A DNA stretch of 64,000 bases from Psilocybe azurescens (taxonomy: Eukaryota; Basidiomycota; Agaricomycetes; Agaricales; Agrocybaceae). The DNA lies in NCBI GenBank assembly GCA_023853785.1, contig JAJIRX010000549.1:124001-188000 (forward strand), in the 5' to 3' direction. Positions within the stretch are counted from its first letter, which is position 1. Each line of letters begins with the position of its first letter. Below are positions 1-11,918 of this stretch, piece after piece. Made by a program: the position numbers and the translations under genes. A model generated the notes under the pieces. That model saw only the letters and a list, made by a program, of their open reading frames with translations. It made no database searches and was not told where the DNA came from.

Positions 1-1060
1 TGGCTATTTGCTCAATGACCCTAGATAGTGGAGCTAATACGGTCGATGTCAGGAAATGGTAGCTGCATCAGAATTTACAAACTGACCGTAAACAAGAGAC
101 TGACAAGATATATTGAGCACAGGTCTAATTTAGAAATACCTTTCGCGTAGATATAAATCGTCGTTTGCACTGCCCTTGCAAGTTCAGTCAGAGCAGCTCA
201 TAGCTTGCTCATTCTCAACTGGGCTTCGTGCTCGAGCATGTGTATTGGTAATTTGATTTGTACACCCGCTGTTTTAATGCCCTGGCTTCTAGATCTGACT
301 GTTTTTGGCTTAATAACTCGAAGATAGTCAGTCCATGAATTGTGTAATTACGTAGTCAAGGCCGAACAGAATGCTTTCTACATATCCTCAAGGAACTCAT
401 TCAACCTATTAAACTCTAAATATCCATGGTTCGCCCTCAAACAGTTTGTTCTGATGTTCTCAAGTCCCCAAGGGAAACTGTTAACTTCCAGATGTCAAAT
501 GGCAGCCTACAACCATTTGAAATCTGGAAAAACCTACCTTGAACACTGAACTTGTGAAATGCGACGACGCTATCGACAGGTATCTATGACTGATCGACGC
601 CCGTACCTGCTCACTTTAACGTATCCAAATTTAGAACGTTCCTCCAGGTAGTTGATTGTTTCGGCATCTTCCGCTCGAAGACCCTTGATCGAGCATGAGT
701 TTGATTCTCCTCGGTTGTTTTTTAACAGCCCAATTTTGTGGCCGAATAGAAGAAATCCCTATTTATCGCAAGTTCCCAAAATAGAACGCCTTGATCAGTA
801 TATTAATTGGCCAGTTGTACTAGGGAAGACCTTCAGAAACCGGCTCGTGGTATCTTCACCCAATGTGAGAGTGTTTTAAACGACACTTTCTACCATTTGT
901 CTGACATAGTACTTTCTGTAGCAGTGATCGCAATTCAACAATCCCTATAGGCAGTGCATCTTTCTCCAGGTAAAATAACTTGATCTCATTATTTGTCTAT
1001 TTGCCCAGACAGTCTCATCTTCTCAGCAGACATCCAACTTCACCATTTCTATAAATTTCA
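1..1060. other. Upstream intergenic stretch, no gene supported
   Basis: Short open frames here (around 340-550 and 652-880) begin with TTG or lack any recognisable protein pattern, and codon use looks random. The last 40 bases before 1061 are C/T/A-rich (catccaacttcaccatttct), as expected for a fungal 5' leader of the next gene. Nothing else is seen. Confidence 0.5.
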
Positions 1061-1624
1061 ATGTACCCCATGAATATTCTCGCCGGCACTGACGATCTCG
1101 AAGTTGGGAAGACTTATGTCATCAACATTAGCGGAACCAGTCGAGTCTGGACTGCCGTCAAGAATGATGTTTACCTCCGTGATTATGACCCCGACGACAA
1201 GATGCAGTTGTTCCGAGCGACTCTCGATGATAAAAAGCGTTGGGGCTTCTACAGCGATGCCTATGGCAAGCGCGTCGGGCGAAACCGGTATGAAAACGTC
1301 AAATGCGAGTACGACTATGACACCCAAGGTTCTTGGGAATGTTTCGTCGCAATAGAAGAGGTGGAACCAGGAGCACGCAGGTTTTATATGACTGTCTACG
1401 ACGAGCATCGTCCTCTCCGCAAAATAATGACTTACTATGGAGATTATTTCACCATCCAGGAAGAGGGAGAGCATGTTACGTTTGGTTTGACTAAAATCGA
1501 TATCTGGTATGTTCAAGAAGCTGCCTTTACCTCAAATCTGATGGGTTCTTGGATAGATTCTGCTATTTCTCGCTTGTATGGTCTGCCTATCGGTCTTAGC
1601 ATAGGAACGCCGCTGAATAAATAA
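1061..1624 (+). CDS. Small beta-trefoil-like hypothetical protein (187 aa)
   Basis: A single-exon frame of 187 residues with no signal peptide and no membrane segment, so probably cytosolic. The ATG at 1061 follows a C/T-rich leader; a second ATG lies three codons on (MYPMN). The protein is rich in aromatic residues and has repeated turn patterns, such as GFYSDAYGKRVGRNRYENV (residues about 67-85) followed by a 'W-E-x-F' strand. This resembles the GxF-x-D-xxGK-xxGRN repeat of mushroom beta-trefoil (fascin- or lectin-like) proteins. That fold is an inference from pattern only; sugar binding cannot be judged. The reverse-strand open frame across the same bases is a shadow. No close named family was recognised. 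The gene is tail-to-tail with Tao3, about 500 bases away. Confidence 0.65.
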   Translation: MYPMNILAGTDDLEVGKTYVINISGTSRVWTAVKNDVYLRDYDPDDKMQLFRATLDDKKRWGFYSDAYGKRVGRNRYENVKCEYDYDTQGSWECFVAIEEVEPGARRFYMTVYDEHRPLRKIMTYYGDYFTIQEEGEHVTFGLTKIDIWYVQEAAFTSNLMGSWIDSAISRLYGLPIGLSIGTPLNK

Positions 1625-2149
1625 AAAGAGTGTGTATGTTACAGCGTGGCGGGAAATTGTAGTCTGGATTTGTACGTTTGACAATTAGGGCTGAATGACG
1701 TCGTCTGTGAAAACAGTACACTTTTGCGTTTCTGAAACCTTCTTGAGTTAAGAGCAATAAAATACCAATCTGGTAAGGTTCAATATTCAAGGCTTTTGTA
1801 CGAAGGCCATTAAGCTGCTGTTGAAATCAATATTCGTTACAAGTTCCACGGAAACAAACGAATGCTATTACAGACGAGCTATGGACAGATAATGTATTTG
1901 TTATTGTACAAATGATGAAAACCCATTTTTACATATAAAAGCCGTTTCGAACTATACAATGGTTGATGGAGTGTGTGAATGTGCGTGCGTGTGCTACTTT
2001 TTGGTTTTCTGCCCAAAAATTGAAAGATGGAAATTGAAAGGAAAAGGTAACTAGATGAGGAATAGATAGATGGGACGGACAAGAAAACAAAGCGATGTAT
2101 ATAGACGAGAATAAACTGGATTATAGAAAAAGAAAAGAGTGAAGAGTGG

Positions 2150-5100
2150 TTAATGGTAATTATATCGTGCGCCATTTGTCGGTGCTCTACGGTGGGGCAG
2201 ATTATCGAAAACAAACGCGTCGGTGTCTGAGTCACTGTCTGAATAGTCGTCCGAGTCGTCGTTGTGGTTGATTCCACCGACGTTGAAAACGTCCAAGAAG
2301 GGTGTTTGTGGTGTGTCTGTTACAGAGTCCGGGTTAGTGGACTTGGCCAAAATGGCTGCAACGCGGGCCTCAAGGCGCCGTGTTGGAATAGAGGACCCAT
2401 TAAGCCTCGAAGAAGACACGTCGTTGTTGAAATATTGGTTCAAATCATGCAGATTTTTGACCAGCCCACCCAAATCATCCGCAAGGGGTGTCTTGATTGA
2501 CGCAAGAGCTTCGACTTCTGGCTCAAATTCGATGCGAGAAGGCCGCGTGGGAACGGAGCATGTATCGAACACAGCCATAACGTTCCGCTGGCATGTCCTA
2601 CGGAGGGCATCTGCCTGCGCGACGCACCATCCTGAAGGTTCTGGTACGCCGAAGATCGTCGTGACGGACTCCCGAATCAGCGAGGGCAGGAAGCGAGCCG
2701 ACATGCATGCTCATACGCAGAACATGTTTGGCGGCTGGTCCGCCACCGACATGGCCATGGGCTCTTCCAAGACGTTGAGCGCTTGAGGAGCCAGATCGGT
2801 CTCGAGCAGACGAAGGAGGGGCATAAGCAGCTCGGAGCCAAGTAGTTCGACTGGATTCCGAGTTTCTCTATGTTGGAAGAGGACTTTGAGCACTTGCATG
2901 GCGTGTACCCGCAGCCACTGTTGCTCATTCAGAACAAGGCCAAGAAGGAGCGTCACGACTTGCGTCCAATCCTGAGCGCCATAATGCTCGCGAAGGCTTG
3001 CAACTGATTGTCGAAGGAAGTCGTCTCTGGTTCTGAAGTGGCCTTTGGCGAATGAGGTCATGATTTTGTAGATGCTATGCCGTTTTTCTTTGCTGGCCAG
3101 CATACTAATGTCTTCGGCAAAGGTCTTCAGACAATTTTCTGGCTGATCCATAGCGTGCAAGCACCAAGGTAATGATACTGTATACAGATCGCGGAGCCTT
3201 CCTTCCGATGGATCTATCAGCTGCCCATCCTGGACTTTGGCGAGAGATGCAAGGACTCTCATGGTGGATTCCGAAACCACTGAAGATCGCAAACCGCGTA
3301 GAAGAGGCGGTTGCAGGTACGAGACTCTTGCCAGCCCATAGGTCGATGTGATAACAACAATTCAACCGTCGCTGGATCGTTCAGGTCTAGCCTGGCGAGG
3401 AGCGATTCGAGATGGATAACTGTCTGTTTGAACTCGTCTTCTACCGTTGTTGACAGGCACGCACACGCACACCAGAATGCTTGCGGTAATAGTGATTTGT
3501 CCAGATCTCCAGATTTAGCAACGGCGTTGATAGTCAAAAACATCTCGGATGTAAAGGCCTGGATATTTTCCTCCGATGCAGCAACTGTGTTCGACAATCT
3601 TCCCAGGAGCAATGCGAAGTCTGCTTTCTTCACGCGTGGCATGAGAGCCCGAAAGAGCTGAAGCGACCTGAATGCAGTGGCACGAATAGAGCAGGTCGTC
3701 CCCCATGTCAAAGCCAGAGAACCCCACTGACTGACCAGGTGAGGAGCTAGAGGTTCCAAAAAGCCCAGAACTCGGGAACAAAGCAGCTTCATCTTCGGAA
3801 CTGCTTCTTCACTGGAGTTATCCTCGACCCAGTAGAGATTCCGAGCCTCCTTCTCCAACGCCGATATTGCGTCTTTGACAGAAGCACGAGATCGATTGGT
3901 AGATCGGTCAGGCAATTCGTCATACCCTGGCGTCCAAGACCGCAACAACTGGAACAACATGGAATGCGCACGCTCTCGTATGAATGGGACACGGTGATCA
4001 AGGTGTGTGAAGACAGAGTGGAGGAGAATGGGCAGCTGACTCTTCATCTCCCAGTAACGCTGCAATGCTACATCAGATAAGAAAAGCCAGGCATATTGCG
4101 CTGTGCCCAACGACACTCTTGGATATTCTCCAAAAGGATATCGAGGTCTTCCCACAGTTTAAGATCTTGGGGTTCAGGGAATTGCACTTTGTGGTCGACT
4201 GTCGGAAGCATGTGGACAGGAACGATGACGGAACATAGTTCCTCGAAAACCTGTCGTCCCGTATGAGTTTGACAAAGCGAAGCGACGACGTTCGCTGCGC
4301 AGGTGACGAAGACCTCGTTGCCGACTTTATGCGCTTGTTCTGTCAAGAATCGAACAGTTGCATGGCTGTTCGAATGTTGAGGCGACTCGACAAGCTTGGT
4401 CCAAAGAACGAGGATCTGCTCTGCATGACTTTTTCCGTACCGAAGAGTCAACGACGTGAGGTGATAGAGGCACGATGATCCTTCTCTCGACACCGCTGAG
4501 ATATCGTCCGTCATTAGATTGATGTTGGGTATCCAGAACTCCAAACATTGAAGGAGAAGTAGAATGACGTTCGTGTCATGAGCTTCCCCGGGCAGTTGAG
4601 GTAACCAGTTACCGAGCTGGGCCAGCATGCTGATTGCCTGGTGTGGATGCTCTCCAGCAAGAAAGTCTGCGATCAATTTGTGGGCATGAACGTACGTAGA
4701 TGGCGCCATGCTTGCGACCGAAGCTTCGAACATTGACATCGTAAGGAGACCAGAATTCTGATGATGGATAGCTTCAAGCATTGAAAAGGCCAGCGACCTG
4801 ACCGAGCCCGAAGGATGCCGCAGGTTGGTGAGGCCCAGGCATACGATTTGTACAAAAGTGAATTTGTGATGATCATAGGTAACAATATCCGAAACGACCT
4901 CGAAAAACCGATGGTTACTAGAACCGGCTTTGTCTATGACAATGATGGCTCTCCTCAATATCTCCTGGATAAGGTCCAAGTTAAGTTCGGTATGTGTCGA
5001 CAACGCACGCAACGTGTTCCTGCGTTTCAGTAAGATCAATGTCAGTGGCCATCGAAATAGGAGCGACACTATACTTACTTTCCCTTAACCTGATTTGACT

Positions 5101-8100
5101 CGTCAGAAGAGGTCATAATAGCACTCAGGCGATCCAATACATTTGCTACGCTAAGAGGTCGCATGAAGTCAGGTGACAAGCGATCTGTAGGCGAGTTCGC
5201 TGCTTGATCGGGGGAAAGAAAGCCTTGTGCTAGAGTTTGCTTTAGAACCAAGAAAAGTAGACATAGAGGATGATGCTTACGCAAAGTGCAGTCAATGCAC
5301 CAACAGCTGCGTGCGATAGTCCTGCGCTATCCAGGCGAAACTTCTGCAGTCGATCTCGTGCAGTATTAGGGTCGCCAGCTTCCACCGCCCTTTGCATGGT
5401 GTTGAGCTGTTTCTTGAACGACTCAGTTGGAGGTCCTACTTGGCACCATTCTTCACATAGCCGGTATAAAGAAAGATGCATGTGAGAGGGTATGAACCGG
5501 TCCGAATCCTTGAGAGTAGCGAGTTCATTGAAGAGCCGTTCGACAATCCCGCAAAAGTATCGTCGTAAACGATGCAGCGAGGGATTATCTCGCATATCGG
5601 TCCCGCTCAAATACGTCTGGGTGTTTCGCACGAACTTGAGTATGTTGGCCAGGACTGCGGACGACCGTTGTTGGTGCAACAAATGTGATGTCAAGCTGTA
5701 TATACGTGCAACGGCAGAATGAAGCCGCTCCTGCCGGCGACTATGGTCCATTAGCAGCGTCGAACTGCCTGATTTCGATCTATTTTCATCGTGGATTTGA
5801 CGAGAAGCCAGAAGTCCAAAACTCTGTTCTAGTCCAGGTGTCGTCACTGCTTTGGATCGGGGGTCGTCATAAGCCTGGCGACCAGTCAGAGGACTAAGGG
5901 CCTCGAGAAGCTGTGGGTACGAGTTGGGCGGGAACGAGCTGATGCACAGCACGGCTGCGTCGCGGAAGAGGGTGTACTCCGAGTCGAGGAAGGGCGTAAG
6001 GTGTCTGAACAACCCACGAGTTGACAGATACCGTTCTCGTTCAAAGTTTACGTCGGCTGAAGGAACGCGAGAGTGGTCTCTGCCGAGTTTGGTGAGTGCT
6101 GGCCGCGAAACGTCAGGTGGTATGGCCGTCGAACACAGGATCTTCACCCACATGTGCCATTGGTCGATGAGCGGTTTGTTGTCCATGACGAGTTTGGATC
6201 CGTCTCTGTCGAGAGGGTTTCGCGGAGGAAGGCCAGGCGGTACACGGTTGCTTACCCCGCCCAGATATGAAACGGAAGGGTGATATCGTGAGACGGTTGC
6301 TACAATGGCATCTCGCAGGAGACCAAGAGTCGGACCGGCGTGCTCGAGGCATTCTTGGAGGAAGGAAGGATATACATAGCGCCAGATTTTACGGTCTTTC
6401 GCGTTGATGCTATCAGCAATGCGCAGCGCAACCTCATCTGCTTTGAGTTTGCGCCATTGTTCCAGCCGTGATTTCTCGGAATTGTCCAGGAGATCGTCAT
6501 GCCCATTTAGATACGAGATTCCGGGGCGCCTGCCCTGCAGTCGATCAACGACGTACAGGTTGCTGAAAGAGGATGGATTGGGAATATTGGAGAGGAGAGG
6601 AGACATGGTGCCAAGGAACCGAACGACTTTGACTCCGGCAGAGTATATATCGGGGGAATCATGCGAAAGGAGAAAGAGTGATGCAGCTTCGATTTCGGTA
6701 CATTTCACGACAATTTGATCAACCTGGGAAAACACATCGATGCCCCGACGAACGATGCCCTTTATCCAATCATCGACGATCTCCACCCACAGACGAAGGA
6801 GCGGCGAATACTCGACATGCAGTTTGAGCCCCGAATCGTGGCAGATGCGGCTAGGGCTGTACAGGAACTGGTTGAATTGGGAGATGACTTGGATGGCGTT
6901 GGCGTCGTCGACCATGAACCGCTTCAGAGCATGCCCGGCAGAGTCTGACACCATAGGCTCGACGTGCACGACACCTCTTAGAAGCATCTCAACGGCATCG
7001 GTTGTGGAGAGGGATTGCATATCCAGCAGTCTGGGCCACGCTTGAAAGATTGTGCAAAGCAGAGAGACATGCGGCGATGACTGTATAGAGTACGCGGTGA
7101 CGATCCCATCGGCATGCCGCCGTATCACAAAGTTGTTTGACTCCTCGAATGCAGGATTCAACCGGACATACGACCACTGCTCGTCGAAAATGGACATGTG
7201 CCCCACCGAATTGTGGCAGAAGACGGCGATGGAGGAGAGCGCCAGCGAGCACTTGCGTATGAACTCCGCCATACCTGGCTTCATGGTCGACGCGCTGATG
7301 TATTCCGATGATGAGACGTAGTCTGATTTGGAAGGAAAGGCGGAGAAGTCGCTTGACGAAGGCCATGTAGGTATGGCGATGTCGCGCTCAGTATTGTGGA
7401 AGGAAAGGAGGATGGCGTTGATGACGATGGCGATTCGTTCGTGGGCCAAGACACTGGCGATGCTGCCTGATTTTTGTTCAATGCTCGTTATGGCAGGTTG
7501 TTGGATGAGATCAAGACATAGGTCTCGTCCGTATTCTGGATGTCGTGAGAGGATAAAGTGCATGATATACATCAACGGTTCTAAATGATCGTCGGGCGGA
7601 AATACGGTCGTTCGATTGGGGGAAAGAAGTGTTTGAGGAGCGTTTCGAGTTTTGACATAGTTGTAGATGCTGATTCCTGGCAACGGTATAGATACGTCCA
7701 CGCTAGGCGGACGAGGCCGTTCATTATCGTGATTCTGTAAGGTCGCTCCTGCTTCCGCCGTGAGACAGACGAAAAGATGATCAGACTAAGAGCATACCTT
7801 AAGCTTTGATACCGAAGCTTCGAAAAACGCCTGCCAGTGCTTCAAAAGTAGACTTGCGGAGCCACGCAAAGACTTGTGACCGCGAGGGGATAGGCAACTT
7901 GCCAATATCGAGGTTTGCTCATCATCTCTTTGGCCTTCGGGTAGATCAGCTCGATCGCCTTGCCCCATTGCGGATTATTCGTCTCTGCTTGCGCAGTCTA
8001 ATAAATCGTAAAATATGTTCGCGACATTAACGATGCACCTGCTAGCTTACCTTTCCGATGGGATGCAACAGCATAATCAACGTCTCTGCAAAAGCAACTT

Positions 8101-9837
8101 TGAGGTGCCCGTGCGAGTTGGCATATGATTTCGACAGCAGTTCCATGAACTCTGCCCCCTCTTCAAATGCTTCCGGTGGCCAAACCTTTTGCAGCTAGTA
8201 AGGGAGCTGGTTGACCGTATATGGGATGGCATTCTTACCTTAATCTTGATATGGCTCAGGCCTCTGATTAAATTTTCATACTTTGACCCAAGGTCTTTAG
8301 ACACCTGTCCATTTGCCACGGGCGTAAGCTCCGCCAGGAAAAGATCTGTCACACTCATGAACCTATAAAAGTTTATTAGCCTATCACCCCACCCCGACTT
8401 TAAGATATTTTTACATACCGGACATTTGCCAAGTGACCGAGGAGAGTTGCATACAGCTCAGAGTTGATTCGATGATTGGCGGAAAGTGTTTGTAATTTGC
8501 GGTCTGGTTTCTTGAATTGTTCAAAGGTAGTCGTCTCGAGGATGTGCCCTAGCGAATCGCCCAGAGCATCTTTCGACAACAGTTGGAGGACGGCTATGAG
8601 AGCGCGACACATGATGTAGATGGCTGCGAGGGATTTGCGTTCGTTGAGAATGTTTGGGATTTCCTGAAACCGGATTCGGCTGTCTTGGTGTACACGAATA
8701 AGATCTGTGCTGATGCTTTCTAGCTGACTGCGCCGCCAACGCATGATAGAGTCGATGACCTTTTTGGCATTCTTCTGAGCGATGACGCCGAGTGAGTGTA
8801 GTGTCTCGTCGAACTTTGTATCAACGCCCGGCCCCATGTGATTCGTAAGCAGTGTTTCTTGATCCTAAAGAACAGTATCAGACTAGAAACGGCGGAGGAT
8901 ACAACAAACGCACCAGAGGCTGTCGAAGAAACGAGTCAATCTTCCCCTCTGCTGATGTCACAAATCGTATGAAGATGGCGTGCAAAGCAAAGTCCGAAGG
9001 AGTTTTGGGATCCATGACCACCTTGTCTTCTTCAAAGTCTTGTGTGATGTCTTCGCGGTACATTAGGCCATAAGCACTCGGAACTCGAGGTACAGGTGGG
9101 GGTGAGGGTGGGTAAGGTTGAGAAGGATCGCTGCCTGTGTCAGAGACATGGAATATTGAACCGTTGTGAGAGTGTTGTGATTTGGTGTACCCATGACCCT
9201 TGGACTTAGTAGGATAACGTCCAAAAGGATTCGTCGAGGAGCTAGGGGTGCCAGGACGTGGATATGAAGGGTTTGATGCGCTAGTTGGGGTGGCCGATGA
9301 TCCTCGAGAGATTGTGGGTTGTGTCAGGGATGACGTTGATCGGTTGAAAGGGTTCTTTAAGACTGGGTACGGCGAGTGCTCTAAGGACGGCATTGGCGGA
9401 GGTTCGTTATTGCTCTTCTTGAAGGCATTTCGAATGGATGCAAAAGACGGTTTCTTAGAAAACCCAACGGTGTTCGTTGCGACGGACGGCTGGGCAGAAT
9501 GCGAAAAGGGAGTGCCTGGTTTACTGGCGTAGCGAGTCGTCGCTGAGCCGGTTGAATCTATAGAGGTGGACGAGTCCCCCGTGCGTGCGAGAAATAGCTT
9601 CTTTCCGAGTTCTGGAAGGCGCTTATGGGCGTATTTAGGCCGTTCGGTGAATCGAGTCCTGGTGTCAACCCTCCGAACCCTCCTCCTCCGAACCCAAATC
9701 CTGAACGGCCGAATGGTGTTGGTGCCGAGCTCACATCATCGTCAAAGTCTGATAGTTCATAACTGTGAGCCTTCTGTGCAAGATGAATGTATTCAACCCG
9801 TACCTGGAATTGTAATCTGCTGAAGCCCATTACTCAT
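2150..9837 (-). CDS. TAO3: Cell morphogenesis scaffold Tao3/Pag1/Mor2 (Furry family), multi-exon
   Basis: Furry-family proteins are giant HEAT/ARM-like scaffolds of the NDR kinase (RAM/MOR) pathway, acting in polarised growth at the cell cortex. The gene reads right to left. A likely start is the ATG at 9837-9835 (MSNGLQQITIP), joined across a ~55-base intron to DFDDDVSSAPTPFGRSG. A Ser/Pro-rich tail follows, then the conserved N-terminal domain (DFALHAIFIRFVTSAEGKID, near 8900-9010). Short exons cross 7790-8840. A long uninterrupted exon (about 5242-7720, >820 codons) holds the central region, and further exons carry the C-terminal region with IFGVPEPSGWCVAQAD near 2600-2660. The protein ends in an acidic DDSDDYSDSDSDTD tail before the stop at 2150-2152. 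Estimated length is about 2,300 residues, normal for the family. One junction near 9620-9700 needs a frame change: LTPGLDSPNG and TERPKYAHKRLPELGKK lie in different frames. It could be a short intron or a one-base error. The family call is strong; exact exon edges are not. Confidence 0.9.
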
Positions 9838-10964
9838 CCCTGCGGTTCCAAGGGAAATATCAACCTTCTAGAAGCTTGGAACAGTGGGTCCAGAAGCGTG
9901 TAACACAGACTGCCGACAATATCCGAGTCCTTCTGAACGTTGGGAAAGGGCTCAAAACTGACGTGAACGATGTGCTCAACGGTGTGGACTGCTTAACCCC
10001 AAAGCCTCCGGCGTTGTCAACGGTCAAAGCTAAGCCACGTGCTCCACGTGAGTCACTCATCAGTCTCTGTCTAAACTACAAGAAATGTTCACGAAATTAA
10101 AGGATGCTCTATCTTCTTCTATCTTCTACCTGAGGACCAGCACCTATAAACGCGAGCATGACACAAGCTTGTAGTCCCTCAATAAAAACATGGTACATCC
10201 AGTTGATACCCATATACAGTATTCTGACTTTCGACCTGATTGCCCTCCATACCATATGTAGCGTCTGTGCCTGTACACATCATCAGTATCTCTTTCTCGA
10301 GGTCATCAATGAAAGATGTATAATTCATAGTATAAGTTCGCGCGCAGATGATTACTGCTAAAGGCTCGTCTGATGTCTATCGGTCCCTGCATCCTCGGTA
10401 ACATTAGAAAAGTCCCAAGAAGTCTTGTCCGGCATACAGGCTCGGCAAAGTAAGATTGAAATAACTAGTCTGGCGTATCAAATCCATGTGCCCCGGCACG
10501 TGGATAACTTCGAGGGAGCGCGGCACCTCGCGGCACTTGGCCGGCGCTAAACTTCGGCCAGAAGATATCTAGTCGAAATGTCAGAGTCATCGCTGGAGCA
10601 CGTCTATCACTTGACGTGTAGTATGCTCGAGCTACGCAGTCCACCCATTAGAAAAAAAAAACTAATATATAGACTAAGTGGATCTACTTCTAACTGCGCC
10701 TCTAAAACTCTAAACTAAATATCAGTGGCAATTGAGATCTCTTAACTAGCGGGTCTAAAAGTGAAGAATAACTAACCAGCTGTCATGATGATTATCATGC
10801 GCCTACTTAAATCCTAAATTATGACATTCAATTTCGACCAACCAAATGTCCTCCACCGAAGTCATGATGTTATAGTTTGTTTCAGTGATAGACTTCAAGA
10901 AGATATAAGATGGCTAATTCATCTCATCGATTGCATACCATTCAAGCCTTTACAAATATCACAT
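9838..10964. other. Divergent intergenic region between Tao3 (-) and hydrophobin (+)
   Basis: About 1.1 kb lies between two genes that start away from each other, so it should hold both promoters. A short minus-strand frame at 9860-10060 (MSDSRGARGLALTVDNAGGF...) is open but has no clear link to Tao3 and may be 5' leader. A GC-rich island with repeated 'cggcac' (10495-10555) is followed by an AT-rich stretch. No convincing TATA box or RNA gene was found. Confidence 0.4.
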
Positions 10965-11491
10965 ATGCAATTCTTACTCCTCAACATTCTCGCTATGGCT
11001 GCCCTTCAAGCAGCCGGCTCCCCTACACGCAGAGAGAGCCTTCAATCCAATCAATGCAACACGGGCGTCCTTCAATGCTGTTCGTGCTTAAATTTTTCTG
11101 GCTGGATCTAATCATTGACATTTCTACCATTATTTTCCCATCAAGGTAACAGCATTCAATCCGCTAGCAGTTCCCAAGTATCAACCTTGCTAGGACTTCT
11201 GGGAATTGTTGTCGGAAATACAAACATACTTGTCGGACTCACTTGCTCCCCCGTTTCTGCCATTGGGATAGGAGGACAAGGCTGGTAAGATCTCTGGCTC
11301 TTATGTGTAGCATGGCATAGTAACTGCGTACGTATTGTTATCGTATAGCAACGCTCAACCTGCATGCTGCCAAAACAATTCGTTCGGTACGTGGTAAACC
11401 ATTGCACAAGAATAATGGATCACCGTTGGCTTATTGGATCACTTCCCTAGGAGGTCTCGTTGCCATCGGTTGTACCCCCGTCGCTATTTAA
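10965..11491 (+). CDS. Class I hydrophobin (4 exons, 109 aa)
   Basis: Hydrophobins are small secreted proteins that self-assemble into amphipathic films on aerial hyphae and fruit bodies. Exons read as 10965-11083, 11153-11284, 11349-11386 and 11451-11491. All joints have GT..AG introns (64-69 bases) and the phases match, giving 330 coding bases. The N-terminus [18 protein letters not shown] is a signal peptide. The mature part has the eight-cysteine pattern in order: C-x6-CC, then C (LVGLTCSP), C (GGQGC), CC (NAQPACCQ), and the last C in [12 protein letters not shown] just before the stop. The eighth cysteine appears only when the fourth exon is included, which supports the model. Spacing fits class I rather than class II. 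The gene is convergent with the laccase; such small genes are easily missed by ORF-based annotation. Confidence 0.93.
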
Positions 11492-11918
11492 ATACACCGT
11501 TGTAGAATCAGACTCAACATATAGCGGCTGCGGATATATTATGCATTGAACCAGGACTTTCGAATGAATATGGCCGTTAGGGTTCACAACTTCACATGCT
11601 GCACGAAGACAAGAAATTTCTCGAGCGCTTAATAAATTACAAAACCCTTGGACGAAATTATCGCACGTACAGAGCTTCTCTTCGGATTCTATTCTGCTTT
11701 TCTTATTCGATCGTATACAGAATATTCGCTACGCAAGATGCGGATATGGACTACGAGAAGGCAGTTGAAGAATAAGCAATCGACGAAGTAAAAATCATCC
11801 TTCTAACAATTCTAAGTAGCTTTCAGAAGAGAAGCGGCTTAGGTTATAAACGTCGACAATCAGTGTAAAAGTAGAATGTAACTAAAATTCAATGGCATGG
11901 CTGTTATACTCGAGTACA

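Noticed and set aside
1058..1516. Minus-strand 152-codon frame opposite the beta-trefoil-like gene
   Set aside because: The + strand frame has proper start context and protein-like composition; the minus one does not.
5270..7588. Several plus-strand open frames of 70-120 codons
   Set aside because: They are antisense shadows of the long Tao3 exon, which shows the family pattern on the minus strand.
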